DNA of 17,360 nt. Source: B8-G4 sp033720735. GTDB taxonomy: Bacteria; Bacteroidota; Bacteroidia; Chitinophagales; Saprospiraceae. The stretch spans positions 1-17,360 of the forward strand of contig JAWWBX010000067.1 of NCBI GenBank assembly GCA_033720735.1. The letters run 5' to 3'. The notes below the pieces were generated by a model. The model ran no database searches, was not told the origin of the DNA, and saw only the letters and a list, made by a program, of their open reading frames with translations. The position numbers and the translations under genes were made by a program. Positions within the stretch are counted from its first letter, which is position 1. Each line of letters begins with the position of its first letter. This document shows positions 1 to 7,585 of this stretch, piece after piece.

Positions 1-2
1 CT

Positions 3-788
3 TCGAGCTACATCATCTTCATGGAGCGTTCGTTTCACGTGCCGTTCTCGCCGGAGCGGAATACCGGACTCATGGTCTTTGACGATGTCCTGAAAGGAAG
101 GCTTGGCTGGCAGCTGGGCGTCTTCCGCAATGGCCCGGAAACCGGTGACGATGTGTCCGCGGGAGAAGATTACAATGTGACGCTGCGCGTGGGTGGTCTG
201 GCCATGCGCAATGCGGATGCCTCGCGCCTGCTGCACCTGGGTGCAGGTTTCTCACGCAGGTCTCCAAAGGCCGATGAATACAAGATCACCTCACGGGCAT
301 CCTCACACCTGTCACCCAAATACGTGTCGACCGGCACGCTCACCGATGTGGACAACGTGCAGCTGTTCAACGCGGAAGTGTCGCTGATGCTCGGCCCCCT
401 GAACATCCAGGGTGAGCGGATCAACGCCCTGGTGGACATTGGCGAATCACAGAATTTCTCCTTTTCGTCCTACTACGGTCAGGTTTCCTACTTCCTGACA
501 GGCGAGCAGCGCGTGTACAAGAATGCCTATTCCGGGTTTGACCGCGTCAAACCAAAATCGAACGTCGGAGAGGCTGGAGGCAAAGGTGCCTGGGAAGTGG
601 CGTTTCGCTATTCCACGATCAACCTCAACGACGGACCGATCACCGGAGGCAAGATGAACGAGATCACGTTCGGTGTCAACTGGTACCTCAACCCCGCAAC
701 CCGCATCATGGCCAATTATGTCAATGCAGACCTGGACGGAGTCGGCAACGTCGGCATCATACAAACCCGCTTCCAGGTCGATTTCTAA
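3..788 (+). CDS. Phosphate-selective porin O/P family protein, 3' part (5' end outside window)
   Basis: Outer-membrane beta-barrel porin of the OprO/OprP type, expected to let phosphate cross the outer membrane. The reading frame is open from base 3, so the gene begins before the window; an ATG at 21 is internal, because the residues before it (SSYIIF) run smoothly into the barrel sequence FMERSFHVPF, which resembles the conserved mid-barrel 'ERS' segment of this family. The visible 262 residues show alternating polar/hydrophobic strands, a YGQVSYFLTGE segment typical of the family, a WEVAFRYSTINL strand and a terminal strand ending in phenylalanine (QTRFQVDF), the usual signal for BAM-mediated insertion. 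The stop lies 2 nt before pstS, so it is almost surely co-transcribed with the Pst genes, which supports phosphate as the substrate. The substrate call rests on family and context; no selectivity residues were checked. Confidence 0.85.
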   Translation, partial: SSYIIFMERSFHVPFSPERNTGLMVFDDVLKGRLGWQLGVFRNGPETGDDVSAGEDYNVTLRVGGLAMRNADASRLLHLGAGFSRRSPKADEYKITSRASSHLSPKYVSTGTLTDVDNVQLFNAEVSLMLGPLNIQGERINALVDIGESQNFSFSSYYGQVSYFLTGEQRVYKNAYSGFDRVKPKSNVGEAGGKGAWEVAFRYSTINLNDGPITGGKMNEITFGVNWYLNPATRIMANYVNADLDGVGNVGIIQTRFQVDF

Positions 789-790
789 TC

Positions 791-1780
791 ATGAACAAAC
801 AACGAACAATGATCAAACATCTCAAAGTATGCGTGCCATGCCTGTTTATGGCACTCTTGACCATCACTGCCTGCCAGAGCGATTCGGGTGCCGACAGTGC
901 CACTTCCGAAACGGCCTTGTCGGGGACCATCAATATCGATGGGTCGAGCACGGTCTATCCGGTTACCGAAGCGATTGCCGAGGAGTTTCGTACTGAGGCA
1001 CGTGACGTCCGCGTTACCATCGGTATTTCGGGCACCGGCGGCGGATTCAAGAAATTTGCCCGCGGTGAAACCGTCATTTCCGATGCGTCCCGTCCGATCA
1101 AGGAGAGCGAGGCGGCAGCCTGCCGCGACAACGGCGTCAGCTACGTGGAACTCACCGTAGCCTACGACGGCCTGGCAGTGGTTGCCAACCCGGAGAACGA
1201 TTGGGCCGAAAGCCTGACCACCGACGAACTCAAAATGATCTGGGAACCGTCGGCGCAAGGCAAGGTGACCAACTGGAACCAGATCCGGCCAAACTTTCCC
1301 GACGGCAAGTTGACACTGCTTGGGCCGGGCACGGCCTCCGGCACCTTCGACTACTTTACGGAAGCCATCGTCGGTGAGAGTGGCGCCAGCCGCGGCGATT
1401 ACATGCCGAGCGAAGACGACCATGTGCTGGTACAGGGTGTCGCGGGCGACAAGTTTGCCCTGGGCTTTTTCGGCCTGGCGTATTACCAGGAAAATGCGGC
1501 CAAACTCAAACTGGTGGCAGTGGACAATGGCAACGGCCCTGTCCTTCCCTCGATGGAGACGGTGAAGACAGGCAAGTACGCTCCGTTGTCGCGGCCGATC
1601 TTCATCTATGTCAGTTCGGAGGGCGCCACCCGCCCCGAAGTCATCGCGTTTGTCGAATTCTATTTGCAGAATGCAGCCGAGCTGGTACCGGACGTCGGGT
1701 ACATCCCGCTGCCGGACGAAGAATACAGTGCACAACTGGCCAAATTTCGTGCGTTTGTTGAAACGGCCTCAGTGCAATAG
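791..1780 (+). CDS. pstS: Phosphate ABC transporter, substrate-binding lipoprotein PstS
   Basis: Periplasmic phosphate-binding protein of the PstSCAB importer. It has a type II signal peptide with lipobox LTITAC, so Cys28 is the predicted lipidated residue and the mature protein is membrane-anchored. Phosphate-contact loops of the PstS/PBP-like family are visible: DGSSTVYP near residue 53, GISGTGGGFKKF near 80, ISDASRPIK near 97 and GPGTASGTFDYF near 180. At 329 residues it has normal family length. The start at 791 is 2 nt after the porin stop; an in-frame ATG at 809 would give a shorter n-region and is also possible. It is followed after 18 nt by pstC with no terminator between, consistent with one operon. 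Like many Bacteroidota PstS proteins it is a lipoprotein rather than freely periplasmic as in E. coli. Confidence 0.96.
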   Translation: MNKQRTMIKHLKVCVPCLFMALLTITACQSDSGADSATSETALSGTINIDGSSTVYPVTEAIAEEFRTEARDVRVTIGISGTGGGFKKFARGETVISDASRPIKESEAAACRDNGVSYVELTVAYDGLAVVANPENDWAESLTTDELKMIWEPSAQGKVTNWNQIRPNFPDGKLTLLGPGTASGTFDYFTEAIVGESGASRGDYMPSEDDHVLVQGVAGDKFALGFFGLAYYQENAAKLKLVAVDNGNGPVLPSMETVKTGKYAPLSRPIFIYVSSEGATRPEVIAFVEFYLQNAAELVPDVGYIPLPDEEYSAQLAKFRAFVETASVQ

Positions 1781-1798
1781 CGCCCCGCATCGTCCTGC

Positions 1799-2674
1799 AT
1801 GAGAGTCCGGGAATGGATCATCGAAAGAGCTCTGTGGCTCTGCGCCCTCATCACGGTTCTGACCACCATCGGGATCCTGTGGGTGCTGTTGTCGCAGTCC
1901 CTGGTGTTCTTCAGGGAGGTATCGATCATCGAATTCCTGACCGCCCGCGAATGGACCCCGCTGTTTGTCAACAAGCAGTACGGGATCCTTCCCTTGCTGG
2001 CGGGGACTGCGGTCACGACTTTTGTCGCGATCGCAGTCGCTCTGCCTTTGGGGATCACGATTGCCATCTATCTGAGCGAATATGCCTCGCGACGGGTGCG
2101 CAATGCCTTCAAACCGATGCTCGAGGTACTCGCCGCCGTCCCCACGGTGGTCTACGGATTCTTTGCGCTGACCGTGGTCACGCCATTCCTGAAAGACATT
2201 TTTCCGGAGATCGCCACCTTCAACGCGCTGTCGGCCGGGATCGTGATGGGGGTGATGATCATCCCCATGGTGTCGTCGCTGAGTGAGGACGCGCTGCACG
2301 CCGTTCCGAAGTCACTGCGGGAGGCGTCTTACGGGATGGGGGCAACCCGCTTTCAGACATCCTTCAAGGTGTTGGTGCCGGCAGCTTCATCAGGGATCAT
2401 CGTATCAGTGATCCTGGCTCTGTCGCGAGCCATCGGCGAGACGATGATCGTAACCATCGCGGCCGGACAGCAACCCAACCTGACGTTCAACCCCCTGGAA
2501 ACAGTCGAAACGATCACGGCCTATATCGTGCAGGTGAGCCTCGGCGACGTGCCGTATGGTTCGATCGAGTACCGGACGATTTTCGCCGCCGGCCTGATGT
2601 TGTTTGTCTTTACGTTCATTCTCAACAACATCAGCTACTTCATCAGAAAGAAATATCAGGAGAAGTATGAATAG
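1799..2674 (+). CDS. pstC: Phosphate ABC transporter permease PstC
   Basis: One of the two inner-membrane permeases forming the phosphate channel. It has 291 residues with about six hydrophobic segments (roughly 12-36, 64-92, 108-130, 143-160, 197-222, 258-282). The cytoplasmic coupling (EAA-type) loop is present as EASYGMGATRFQT at about 175-187, where it should contact PstB. The segment VPTVVYGFFAL (114-124) and SRAIGETMIV (209-218) are strongly conserved in PstC/PstA. The gene lies 18 nt after pstS. Its 3' end overlaps pstA by 8 nt (ATGAATAG), a classical translational-coupling arrangement, with AGGAGA just upstream of the pstA start inside the pstC coding sequence. PstC rather than PstA is chosen because it comes first and carries the MIVTIAAGQQPN region after the SRAIGET motif, where PstA has APVIVIGA. 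Confidence 0.95.
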   Translation: MRVREWIIERALWLCALITVLTTIGILWVLLSQSLVFFREVSIIEFLTAREWTPLFVNKQYGILPLLAGTAVTTFVAIAVALPLGITIAIYLSEYASRRVRNAFKPMLEVLAAVPTVVYGFFALTVVTPFLKDIFPEIATFNALSAGIVMGVMIIPMVSSLSEDALHAVPKSLREASYGMGATRFQTSFKVLVPAASSGIIVSVILALSRAIGETMIVTIAAGQQPNLTFNPLETVETITAYIVQVSLGDVPYGSIEYRTIFAAGLMLFVFTFILNNISYFIRKKYQEKYE

Positions 2675-3524
2675 CCGGGTCAGGAATCAAGTGCGCGACA
2701 AGCTGTTTGAGTACCTGGGTATCTTCAGTACGGCCATTGGCATCTTCCTGCTGATGATCTTTATCGGCAGCATCCTGGTGGATGGTCTGGGACGGATCGA
2801 CTGGGATTTCATGACCAGTCTGCCGTCACGCAAAGCCGAAAAAGCCGGTATCCTGACGGCCTGGACCGGATCACTGTGGCTCTTCTTCCTGACTGCCGTG
2901 ATCGCCATACCGATCGGGGTCGCTGCCGGCATTTACCTGGAGGAATACGGACGAAAAGGCCGTCTGGCCACCTTGCTCGAGATCAACATCACCAACCTGG
3001 CAGGCGTGCCTTCTGTGATCTACGGGATCCTCGGGTTGGAGATCTTTGTGAGGACCATGCATTTGGGCGGGAGCCTGCTGGCGGGTGCGTGCACCTTGTC
3101 GTTGCTGATCCTGCCGATCATCATTGTGGCGACGCGCGAGTCGATCAAGGCGGTACCCTCTTCGATCAAGGAGGCGTCGTACGGCATGGGTGCCACCAGG
3201 TGGCAGACGATGCAGCATCAGGTGTTGCCAGCCGCAGGAGGAGGGATCGCTACGGGTATCATCCTGGCCTTGTCCCGGGCGATCGGCGAAACCGCACCTG
3301 TCATCGTGATCGGCGCCCTGGCTTACGTGCCGTTTGTGGCTCGCTCGCCGATGGATGAATTTACCGTGCTACCGATCCAGATCTTCAACTGGACCTCCCG
3401 GCCCGACCACGCATTTATCATCAATGCCGCCGCAGGCATCATCATTTTGCTGGCTGTCACGTTCCTGCTCAACGGGATCGCCGCCTACCTCCGCTACAAA
3501 TGGCAAAAAAATACCCAATGGTAA
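2667..3524 (+). CDS. pstA: Phosphate ABC transporter permease PstA
   Basis: Second permease of the phosphate channel, pairing with PstC. The start at 2667 (MNSRVRNQVR) is preferred over the open frame reaching back to 2604, because it is preceded by AGGAGA at proper spacing and overlaps the pstC stop by only 8 nt. From this start the protein has 285 residues, the usual length. Six hydrophobic segments are visible (about 16-38, 68-90, 108-128, 138-156, 190-215, 248-272). The coupling loop is EASYGMGATRWQT at 169-181, and the PstA-type sequence SRAIGETAPVIVIGA lies at 203-217. Its residues 43-65 (DFMTSLPSRKAEKAGI) match the periplasmic loop typical of PstA. It sits directly before pstB. Confidence 0.95.
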   Translation: MNSRVRNQVRDKLFEYLGIFSTAIGIFLLMIFIGSILVDGLGRIDWDFMTSLPSRKAEKAGILTAWTGSLWLFFLTAVIAIPIGVAAGIYLEEYGRKGRLATLLEINITNLAGVPSVIYGILGLEIFVRTMHLGGSLLAGACTLSLLILPIIIVATRESIKAVPSSIKEASYGMGATRWQTMQHQVLPAAGGGIATGIILALSRAIGETAPVIVIGALAYVPFVARSPMDEFTVLPIQIFNWTSRPDHAFIINAAAGIIILLAVTFLLNGIAAYLRYKWQKNTQW

Positions 3525-3526
3525 TC

Positions 3527-4348
3527 ATGGAACCTGTAGCTCGTCACGACAAAATGGAAACGAAACCGACCGACAATGCAGGGACGAGCCCAACCGCATT
3601 GAAACTGCGCACCAGGAATGTCAACGTGTTTTACGGAGACAAGAAGGTGATCGATAATGTCTCCATGGGCATTGCCGAAAAAACCGTCACCGCTTTTATC
3701 GGCCCTTCCGGCTGTGGGAAGTCGACCTTTCTCCGGCTTTTCAACCGCATGAACGATTACATCGATACCTTCTCGAAAGAGGGTGAGATCCTGATCGATG
3801 ACCGTGAGATCTATGCACCGGGAGTACGGGTGGAAGAGCTCCGCAAACAGGTGGGCATGGTGTTCCAGAAGCCCAATCCTTTCCCCAAATCGATCTACGA
3901 AAACGTGGCGTATGGCCTGAAGATCCAGGGGATCAAGAAAAAAACTGTACTGGACGAGGCGGTCGAGGCATCACTGAGATCTGCAGCCCTCTGGGACGAA
4001 GTCCGTGACAATCTTAACAAGTCGGCTCTGGCTCTTTCCGGTGGTCAGCAACAGCGGTTGTGTATCGCCCGCGCGTTGGCTGTGAAGCCGTCCGTACTGC
4101 TGATGGACGAGCCAGCCTCCGCGCTCGACCCGATCGCGACCTCCAAGATCGAGGAGCTCATCCACGAGCTCAAGCATGCCTATACGATCGTGATCGTAAC
4201 ACACAACATGCAGCAGGCCGGCCGGGTCAGTGACAAAACAGCGTTCTTCTACCTGGGTCGGTTGATCGAGTACAATGACACCAAAAAACTGTTTACCAGC
4301 CCGGATCACGAAATGACGGAGAATTATATCACCGGTAGATTTGGCTAA
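3527..4348 (+). CDS. pstB: Phosphate ABC transporter ATP-binding protein PstB
   Basis: ATPase that powers PstCA. From the 3527 start it has 273 residues: Walker A GPSGCGKST at 59-67, Q-loop VFQKPNPFPKS around 112-122, ABC signature LSGGQQQR at 170-177, Walker B LLMDEP at 191-196 and switch histidine H226 in VTHNMQQA. These, especially QKPNPFPKSIYENV, are diagnostic of PstB. The start is uncertain: ATG codons occur at 3500, 3518, 3527 and 3554, and none has a clear ribosome site. I prefer 3527 because it lies 2 nt after the pstA stop (3522-3524), fitting re-initiation, while 3500 would overlap pstA by 25 nt. The N-terminal ~25 residues are poorly conserved, so the choice does not affect function. 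Confidence 0.95.
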   Translation: MEPVARHDKMETKPTDNAGTSPTALKLRTRNVNVFYGDKKVIDNVSMGIAEKTVTAFIGPSGCGKSTFLRLFNRMNDYIDTFSKEGEILIDDREIYAPGVRVEELRKQVGMVFQKPNPFPKSIYENVAYGLKIQGIKKKTVLDEAVEASLRSAALWDEVRDNLNKSALALSGGQQQRLCIARALAVKPSVLLMDEPASALDPIATSKIEELIHELKHAYTIVIVTHNMQQAGRVSDKTAFFYLGRLIEYNDTKKLFTSPDHEMTENYITGRFG

Positions 4349-4376
4349 CATACCTTTGCAGATGGAAGAGAAGCAG

Positions 4377-5054
4377 ATGACCAATCTCGAACGTGAACTG
4401 GCATCTCTGAAAAAAGAGATCGTGGGCATGATGGAACTGGTGTTCAATCAGCTCGAACGCGCGGAGAAAGCATTCACCGAACGGGATATGTCGCTGGCGC
4501 GCGAAGTGCATCACTTCGAAAAACTCGTCGATGGCGCAGACCTGCACATCGACAAGGAATGTGAAAACCTCATCGCCTTGTACAACCCCGTGGCCGGCGA
4601 CCTGCGCTTCGTCCTGGCAGCCAGCAAGATCATCTCCCATCTCGAGCGGGTCGGGGACCATGCCGACAAGATCGCCCGGTACATCAGGAAAAGACAGATC
4701 CAGGACCCGTTCGACAAGGCCTTGCTCAAGGCCGTCCGTTTCGCTGATATGTTCGACCTGGCCCAGGAGATGCTGGAGATCGCCACCCAGGCGTTTATCG
4801 AGGAAGACGGCGGACTGGCCCGCGAAGTATTCGGCCTCGATATCCAGATGAACGAGATCTATTCGAACGCCCTGACCGAAATGCACAAGCACGCCAGCCA
4901 GACCAAGAGCGGCAATGTGCTCTACCTTTTCTCAGTCGTCAACAAACTGGAGCGGGTAGGGGATATGGCCAAGAATATCGCCGAAGAAACCGTCTTCTAC
5001 CTCGAAGCCAAAGTCCTCAAACACCGTAAGGTGAAGCACGTAAAGGAGCTGTAG
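4377..5054 (+). CDS. phoU: Phosphate signalling/transport regulator PhoU
   Basis: PhoU, a cytoplasmic all-helical protein that restrains Pst transport and Pho signalling. From ATG 4377 it has 225 residues, the usual size, made of two similar three-helix halves. Each half carries the metal-cluster motif of the family: ERVGDHADKIARYI near 90-103 and ERVGDMAKNIAEE near 192-204. The start MTNLEREL is chosen because GGAAGAG lies about 6 nt upstream and the sequence aligns with typical PhoU N-termini; an ATG at 4362 and an in-frame TTG at 4341 overlapping pstB are alternatives. It ends the operon and faces a convergent gene only 6 nt away. No obvious intrinsic terminator is present at the junction. 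No phoB/phoR follows. Confidence 0.95.
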   Translation: MTNLERELASLKKEIVGMMELVFNQLERAEKAFTERDMSLAREVHHFEKLVDGADLHIDKECENLIALYNPVAGDLRFVLAASKIISHLERVGDHADKIARYIRKRQIQDPFDKALLKAVRFADMFDLAQEMLEIATQAFIEEDGGLAREVFGLDIQMNEIYSNALTEMHKHASQTKSGNVLYLFSVVNKLERVGDMAKNIAEETVFYLEAKVLKHRKVKHVKEL

Positions 5055-5060
5055 CGACGA

Positions 5061-5507
5061 CTACAACACCACCCTGGCCAGGCCGACGGCACTGGTCACG
5101 CGGTCGGTGACCTTGACATAAAAGATACCGCCTGCGACACACTCGAGGCGCGGTTGTACGGAAATCGTGCGTCCGTCCGACCCATACCACCGGATCTCGT
5201 GCCGCCGGGTGGCATAGTGATCCGGATCTTCACTCTTGGGATGCATGACCTTCAGATGGTACACGCGGCTGGTGTGATGGATCACACAATCTGTCACCGA
5301 GATCTTGACGGGCAGGGTGCCGCGCTGCTCCGGGGATTGTGCCGCGATCTGATCGATGATATCCAGGTCGATGTCGGGATGTTGGTCAATGGGCGCTACC
5401 GCTGCCTGGCGTGGAGTCGCAAGATCAGCATCGGGCAGATCCGTACAGGCGACGGACGTAAGGAGCACACAGAGGGTCATGAGGACGAAAGAAGTTGAGC
5501 GTTGCAT
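5061..5507 (-). CDS. Small predicted lipoprotein, unknown function
   Basis: I do not recognise the family. The 148-residue product begins with a lipoprotein signal peptide (MQRSTSFVLMTLCVLLTSVAC); the lipobox TSVAC makes Cys21 the predicted lipid attachment site. After a short acidic linker (30-55, rich in D, P and A), residues 65-148 look like one small beta-rich domain: LPVKISVTDCVIHH, RRHEIRWYGSDGRT, RLECVAGGIFYVKVTD and a final VGLARVVL. This is reminiscent of an immunoglobulin-like fold. Cys74 and Cys123 could form a disulfide. The gene is convergent with phoU, with 6 nt between stops, and does not look functionally linked to the phosphate operon. A 13-bp palindrome lies 41-53 nt upstream of the start. 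Coding status is supported by the lipobox and sensible amino-acid composition. Confidence 0.7.
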   Translation of the reverse strand: MQRSTSFVLMTLCVLLTSVACTDLPDADLATPRQAAVAPIDQHPDIDLDIIDQIAAQSPEQRGTLPVKISVTDCVIHHTSRVYHLKVMHPKSEDPDHYATRRHEIRWYGSDGRTISVQPRLECVAGGIFYVKVTDRVTSAVGLARVVL

Positions 5508-5547
5508 TGGCCGGGATTTTGGTGTGTGATGCAGGCGTCCTCATATC

Positions 5548-5560
5548 GTGCAAATTGCAC
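5548..5560. promoter_or_regulatory. 13-bp perfect palindrome upstream of the lipoprotein gene
   Basis: The sequence GTGCAAATTGCAC has 6-bp arms around a single central A, followed at once by another TGCAC. It lies 41-53 nt upstream of the - strand lipoprotein start at 5507. The symmetry fits a dimeric repressor or activator site, but no regulator is known and the short length means chance cannot be excluded. Confidence 0.25.
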
Positions 5561-5684
5561 TGCACATCGCCCCCGTGCCACTCTTTCCGATCAGCCATCA
5601 GCGATCGACGACCAGCCGCATATTGTCTCATTCACTGCATGAAGATGCCGCGGCGCATCAAAAACCATCCCGGTGTGTGCGGGC

Positions 5685-7169
5685 TCAGGAGGGCATCCGG
5701 TGAATCAGATCGTAGATATAGCGTGCGACTGGCGACGCGCCACGATGATGGTTGGAGAGCACCGCAACGATCAGGCCCGCATCCGTAAAGATGTCCAGGT
5801 TGGCATTCAGACCGGGGAACCCTCCGCCATGACCGACGATACGGCCGGCCTTGCCCTGTTCGACAGAGAATCCGTACCCATAGGCGTGACCGTGGTGATC
5901 GGTCCACATGGCTTCACGGCTGGATGCAGACACCAACTTGCCCTGTTGCATGGCACGGGCGTACTTGTGGAGATCGCGCACGGTCGAGAATCCACCGCCG
6001 GCGGGTCCGCCCATCAGCACATGCTTGTAGATGTTGTTTTCCCAGCCCAGACCGTTGGAGCGGTTGGGGATATACCCGATCGCCAGGTTTTCAACTGGTT
6101 CATCCATCGCGTAACAGTCGGTATTGCGCATGCCGGCGGGCTGGTAGATGTGTTGCCGGATGTAGTCAAAATAGTCCTGACCGGAAGCAGATTCGATCAC
6201 CACCCCGAGCAACAGCATTCCGGTGTTGCTGTACCGGTAGTCGCTCCCGGGCTCGAAACGCAGGAAGTCACCGCGCACAAGCGGCTGGTAGTCGCTGACC
6301 TTACGGAAACGCTCGCGCGAACTTTGCCAGTAGGTCTCATTGAAGTAGCTGCCGAGGCCGGAAGTATGTGTGAGCAGGTGGCGGACGGTCACCCTGGCCG
6401 TGATGGTCTCAGGAAGCCAGGAGGTGTCCACGTACATGCTGATCGCATCATCGAGGCTGAGTTTGCCGCGCTCAGCAAGCTGCAGAATGGCCGTCGAGGT
6501 GAACATTTTGTTCATGGAGCCCAGGTTAAACTTCGTATCGATGTTGTTCGGCACATGGAACCGCTTTGACGCTTCGCCACAGGCCCTTTCAAACAGAATA
6601 TCATCGCCACGGGCTACCAGGACTGTTCCAGAGAACACGCCCTTGTCGCAGATCCGTTGCATGAAGGTGGTGATGTGCTCAACCAACTGATCGTCGCTGC
6701 CAATCGCCGGTTCGACCACATTGGAGGGCGTACGGGCGGTGGCAAATTGCAGGCTGGTGATCTCGTCCGACTGCGTGTTGTATTCAAGGACGATTGCACG
6801 CCAGGCGTGGTAGTTGCGGTCCTTCAGGATGATCACCGTTTCATCGGGACGTGCCGGGACATAGGTGCGGATACTGTGAAAGTCCATACCTCCGGTTTCG
6901 TGGTAGGTATTGAGAAACACGTCTACATGTGTTTCCATGGGGGCGATGTCGCGGAACGAAGCAGCGCATCGTTCATTGATGAAGTTGGCAATAGCGGCCG
7001 CATCGTTGGCATTGATGGTCGCGAGGAGTTCCGAGATCATATCGCCCAGGGGGCCGTCGGGCATCACCGAATGGTCGACATAGCTGATCTCGCCAGGTGA
7101 CTGGGAGAGGGCTGGAGGAGCCGGGCCGAGCAGGACCACGAGCAGGGAAAGGAGAAGGAAGGGCTTCAT
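5685..7169 (-). CDS. Secreted serine hydrolase, class C beta-lactamase/penicillin-binding-like family
   Basis: A 494-residue exported hydrolase of the beta-lactamase (AmpC/EstB/PBP-like) superfamily. An Sec signal peptide ends near residue 22 (PPALSQ). Residues about 40-150 form a separate N-terminal domain (NERCAASFRDI, GGMDFHSIRTY, TVIILKDRNYHAW) that looks like a small alpha/beta, NTF2-like module often fused to such hydrolases. The catalytic domain spans about 160-490: SMNK at 218-221 (nucleophile Ser218, Lys221), YSN at 313-315, and HGG at 447-449 in place of the KTG motif. THTSGLGSYF near 268 is the usual conserved loop. The fold is certain, but the natural substrate could be an ester, a D-amino-acid peptide or a beta-lactam and cannot be told from sequence. 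It may act in peptidoglycan or small-molecule turnover in the periplasm. The start region AAAAATGAAG is A-rich, as is common in Bacteroidota. Confidence 0.9.
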   Translation of the reverse strand: MKPFLLLSLLVVLLGPAPPALSQSPGEISYVDHSVMPDGPLGDMISELLATINANDAAAIANFINERCAASFRDIAPMETHVDVFLNTYHETGGMDFHSIRTYVPARPDETVIILKDRNYHAWRAIVLEYNTQSDEITSLQFATARTPSNVVEPAIGSDDQLVEHITTFMQRICDKGVFSGTVLVARGDDILFERACGEASKRFHVPNNIDTKFNLGSMNKMFTSTAILQLAERGKLSLDDAISMYVDTSWLPETITARVTVRHLLTHTSGLGSYFNETYWQSSRERFRKVSDYQPLVRGDFLRFEPGSDYRYSNTGMLLLGVVIESASGQDYFDYIRQHIYQPAGMRNTDCYAMDEPVENLAIGYIPNRSNGLGWENNIYKHVLMGGPAGGGFSTVRDLHKYARAMQQGKLVSASSREAMWTDHHGHAYGYGFSVEQGKAGRIVGHGGGFPGLNANLDIFTDAGLIVAVLSNHHRGASPVARYIYDLIHRMPS

Positions 7170-7212
7170 TTTTGGTATTTTGGATAAACATACGAAGAAT
7201 TTCGTAGTTAAG

Positions 7213-7308
7213 CGGGGTTAAAACCCCGAGGACACGGAGGTGCCTGCATCCCCGGGCTAAAGCCCGGGGCAAGAGAGGGTCCATGCATTCGTGCATGTCG
7301 ATACCTGA
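7213..7308. repeat. Palindromic intergenic repeat, copy 1 (96 bp)
   Basis: This unit contains three consecutive hairpins: CGGGGTT/AACCCCG (7213-7228, 2-nt loop), CCCCGGGCT/AGCCCGGGG (7250-7269, 2-nt AA loop, perfect 9-bp stem) and CATGCA-TTCG-TGCATG (7282-7297). It shares about 81 of 87 aligned positions with copy 2, from which it differs by a 9-nt insertion (about 7233-7241) and six substitutions. Multi-hairpin, non-coding direct copies in an intergenic space resemble REP/BIME-like or RAYT-mobilised elements. No transposase is in the window. Confidence 0.75.
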
Positions 7309-7310
7309 TA

Positions 7311-7351
7311 ACCGGCGGTTGCTCCGGCTGCAAGTCAGGGCTACCGCCGGT
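7311..7351. repeat. 9-bp inverted repeat between the two palindromic units
   Basis: ACCGGCGGT (7311-7319) is the exact reverse complement of ACCGCCGGT (7343-7351), with a 23-nt loop. It sits just after repeat copy 1 and before copy 2. It may be part of the same composite element or a hairpin in the transcript. There is no adjacent T-run. Confidence 0.45.
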
Positions 7352-7410
7352 CAGGACCCCGAGAGATCCCAACCCCGGAGGAGTTGACCCGACCCTAAGA
7401 CGAACGTTTA

Positions 7411-7497
7411 CGGGGTTAAATCCCCGAGGAGCCTGCATCCCTGGGCTAAAGCCCGGGGCAAGAGAGTGTCCATGCATTGGTACATATCGATACCTGA
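7411..7497. repeat. Palindromic intergenic repeat, copy 2 (87 bp)
   Basis: Second copy in the same orientation, 198 bp from copy 1. The central hairpin is kept as CCCTGGGCT/AGCCCGGGG (7439-7458), where one C-to-T change leaves a G-U pair in RNA. The first hairpin is shortened to CGGGG/CCCCG (7411-7426), and the last (7471-7486) has lost one or two pairs. The substitutions make this look like the older or more eroded copy. Confidence 0.75.
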
Positions 7498-7585
7498 AGC
7501 CTGGAGCCAGGGGATTGGTTCATGAATCGTTCGCGTTTTGGCGCGGCGCCACACTTCACCCGTACGATGTGCAGCTATTGCCGGC

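Larger units (their letters stand above)
7170..7585. other. Non-coding intergenic stretch containing palindromic repeats
   Basis: This 416-bp stretch lies between two - strand genes: the start of the serine hydrolase (7169) and the stop of the esterase (7586). Open frames here are short and made of repeat sequence, with no convincing protein. It contains two directly repeated palindromic units (7213-7308 and 7411-7497), a separate 9-bp inverted repeat (7311-7351), and about 90 bp before the esterase stop (7498-7585) in which I see nothing. Confidence 0.7.

Noticed and set aside
785..1735. A 316-codon open frame on the - strand opposite pstS
   Set aside because: It is fully antisense to a certain pstS gene, has no recognisable domain, and its composition is that expected from the complementary frame of a G+C-rich gene.
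4351..4358. TACCTTTG, a perfect match to the Bacteroidota -7 promoter element, just before phoU
   Set aside because: No TTG/TTTG at about 19 nt upstream, and it would leave almost no leader before the start codon. A chance match inside an operon is more likely.
5660..5684. Weak hairpin with a T-run after the serine hydrolase stop on the - strand
   Set aside because: The stem is only 4 bp (CCCG/CGGG), too weak to call as a terminator.
5673..6569. A 298-codon open frame on the + strand opposite the serine hydrolase
   Set aside because: The - strand frame carries SMNK, YSN and HGG motifs and a signal peptide, so the + strand frame is a shadow.
7208..7477. An 89-codon - strand frame with repeated MHG-SLAPGFSPGMQAP peptides
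   Set aside because: The peptide repeat simply reflects the non-coding palindromic DNA repeats; the product has no sensible start, neighbours or domain.
7213..7497. CRISPR array
   Set aside because: Only two copies, 87-96 bp long, highly palindromic and 198 bp apart, with no cas genes.
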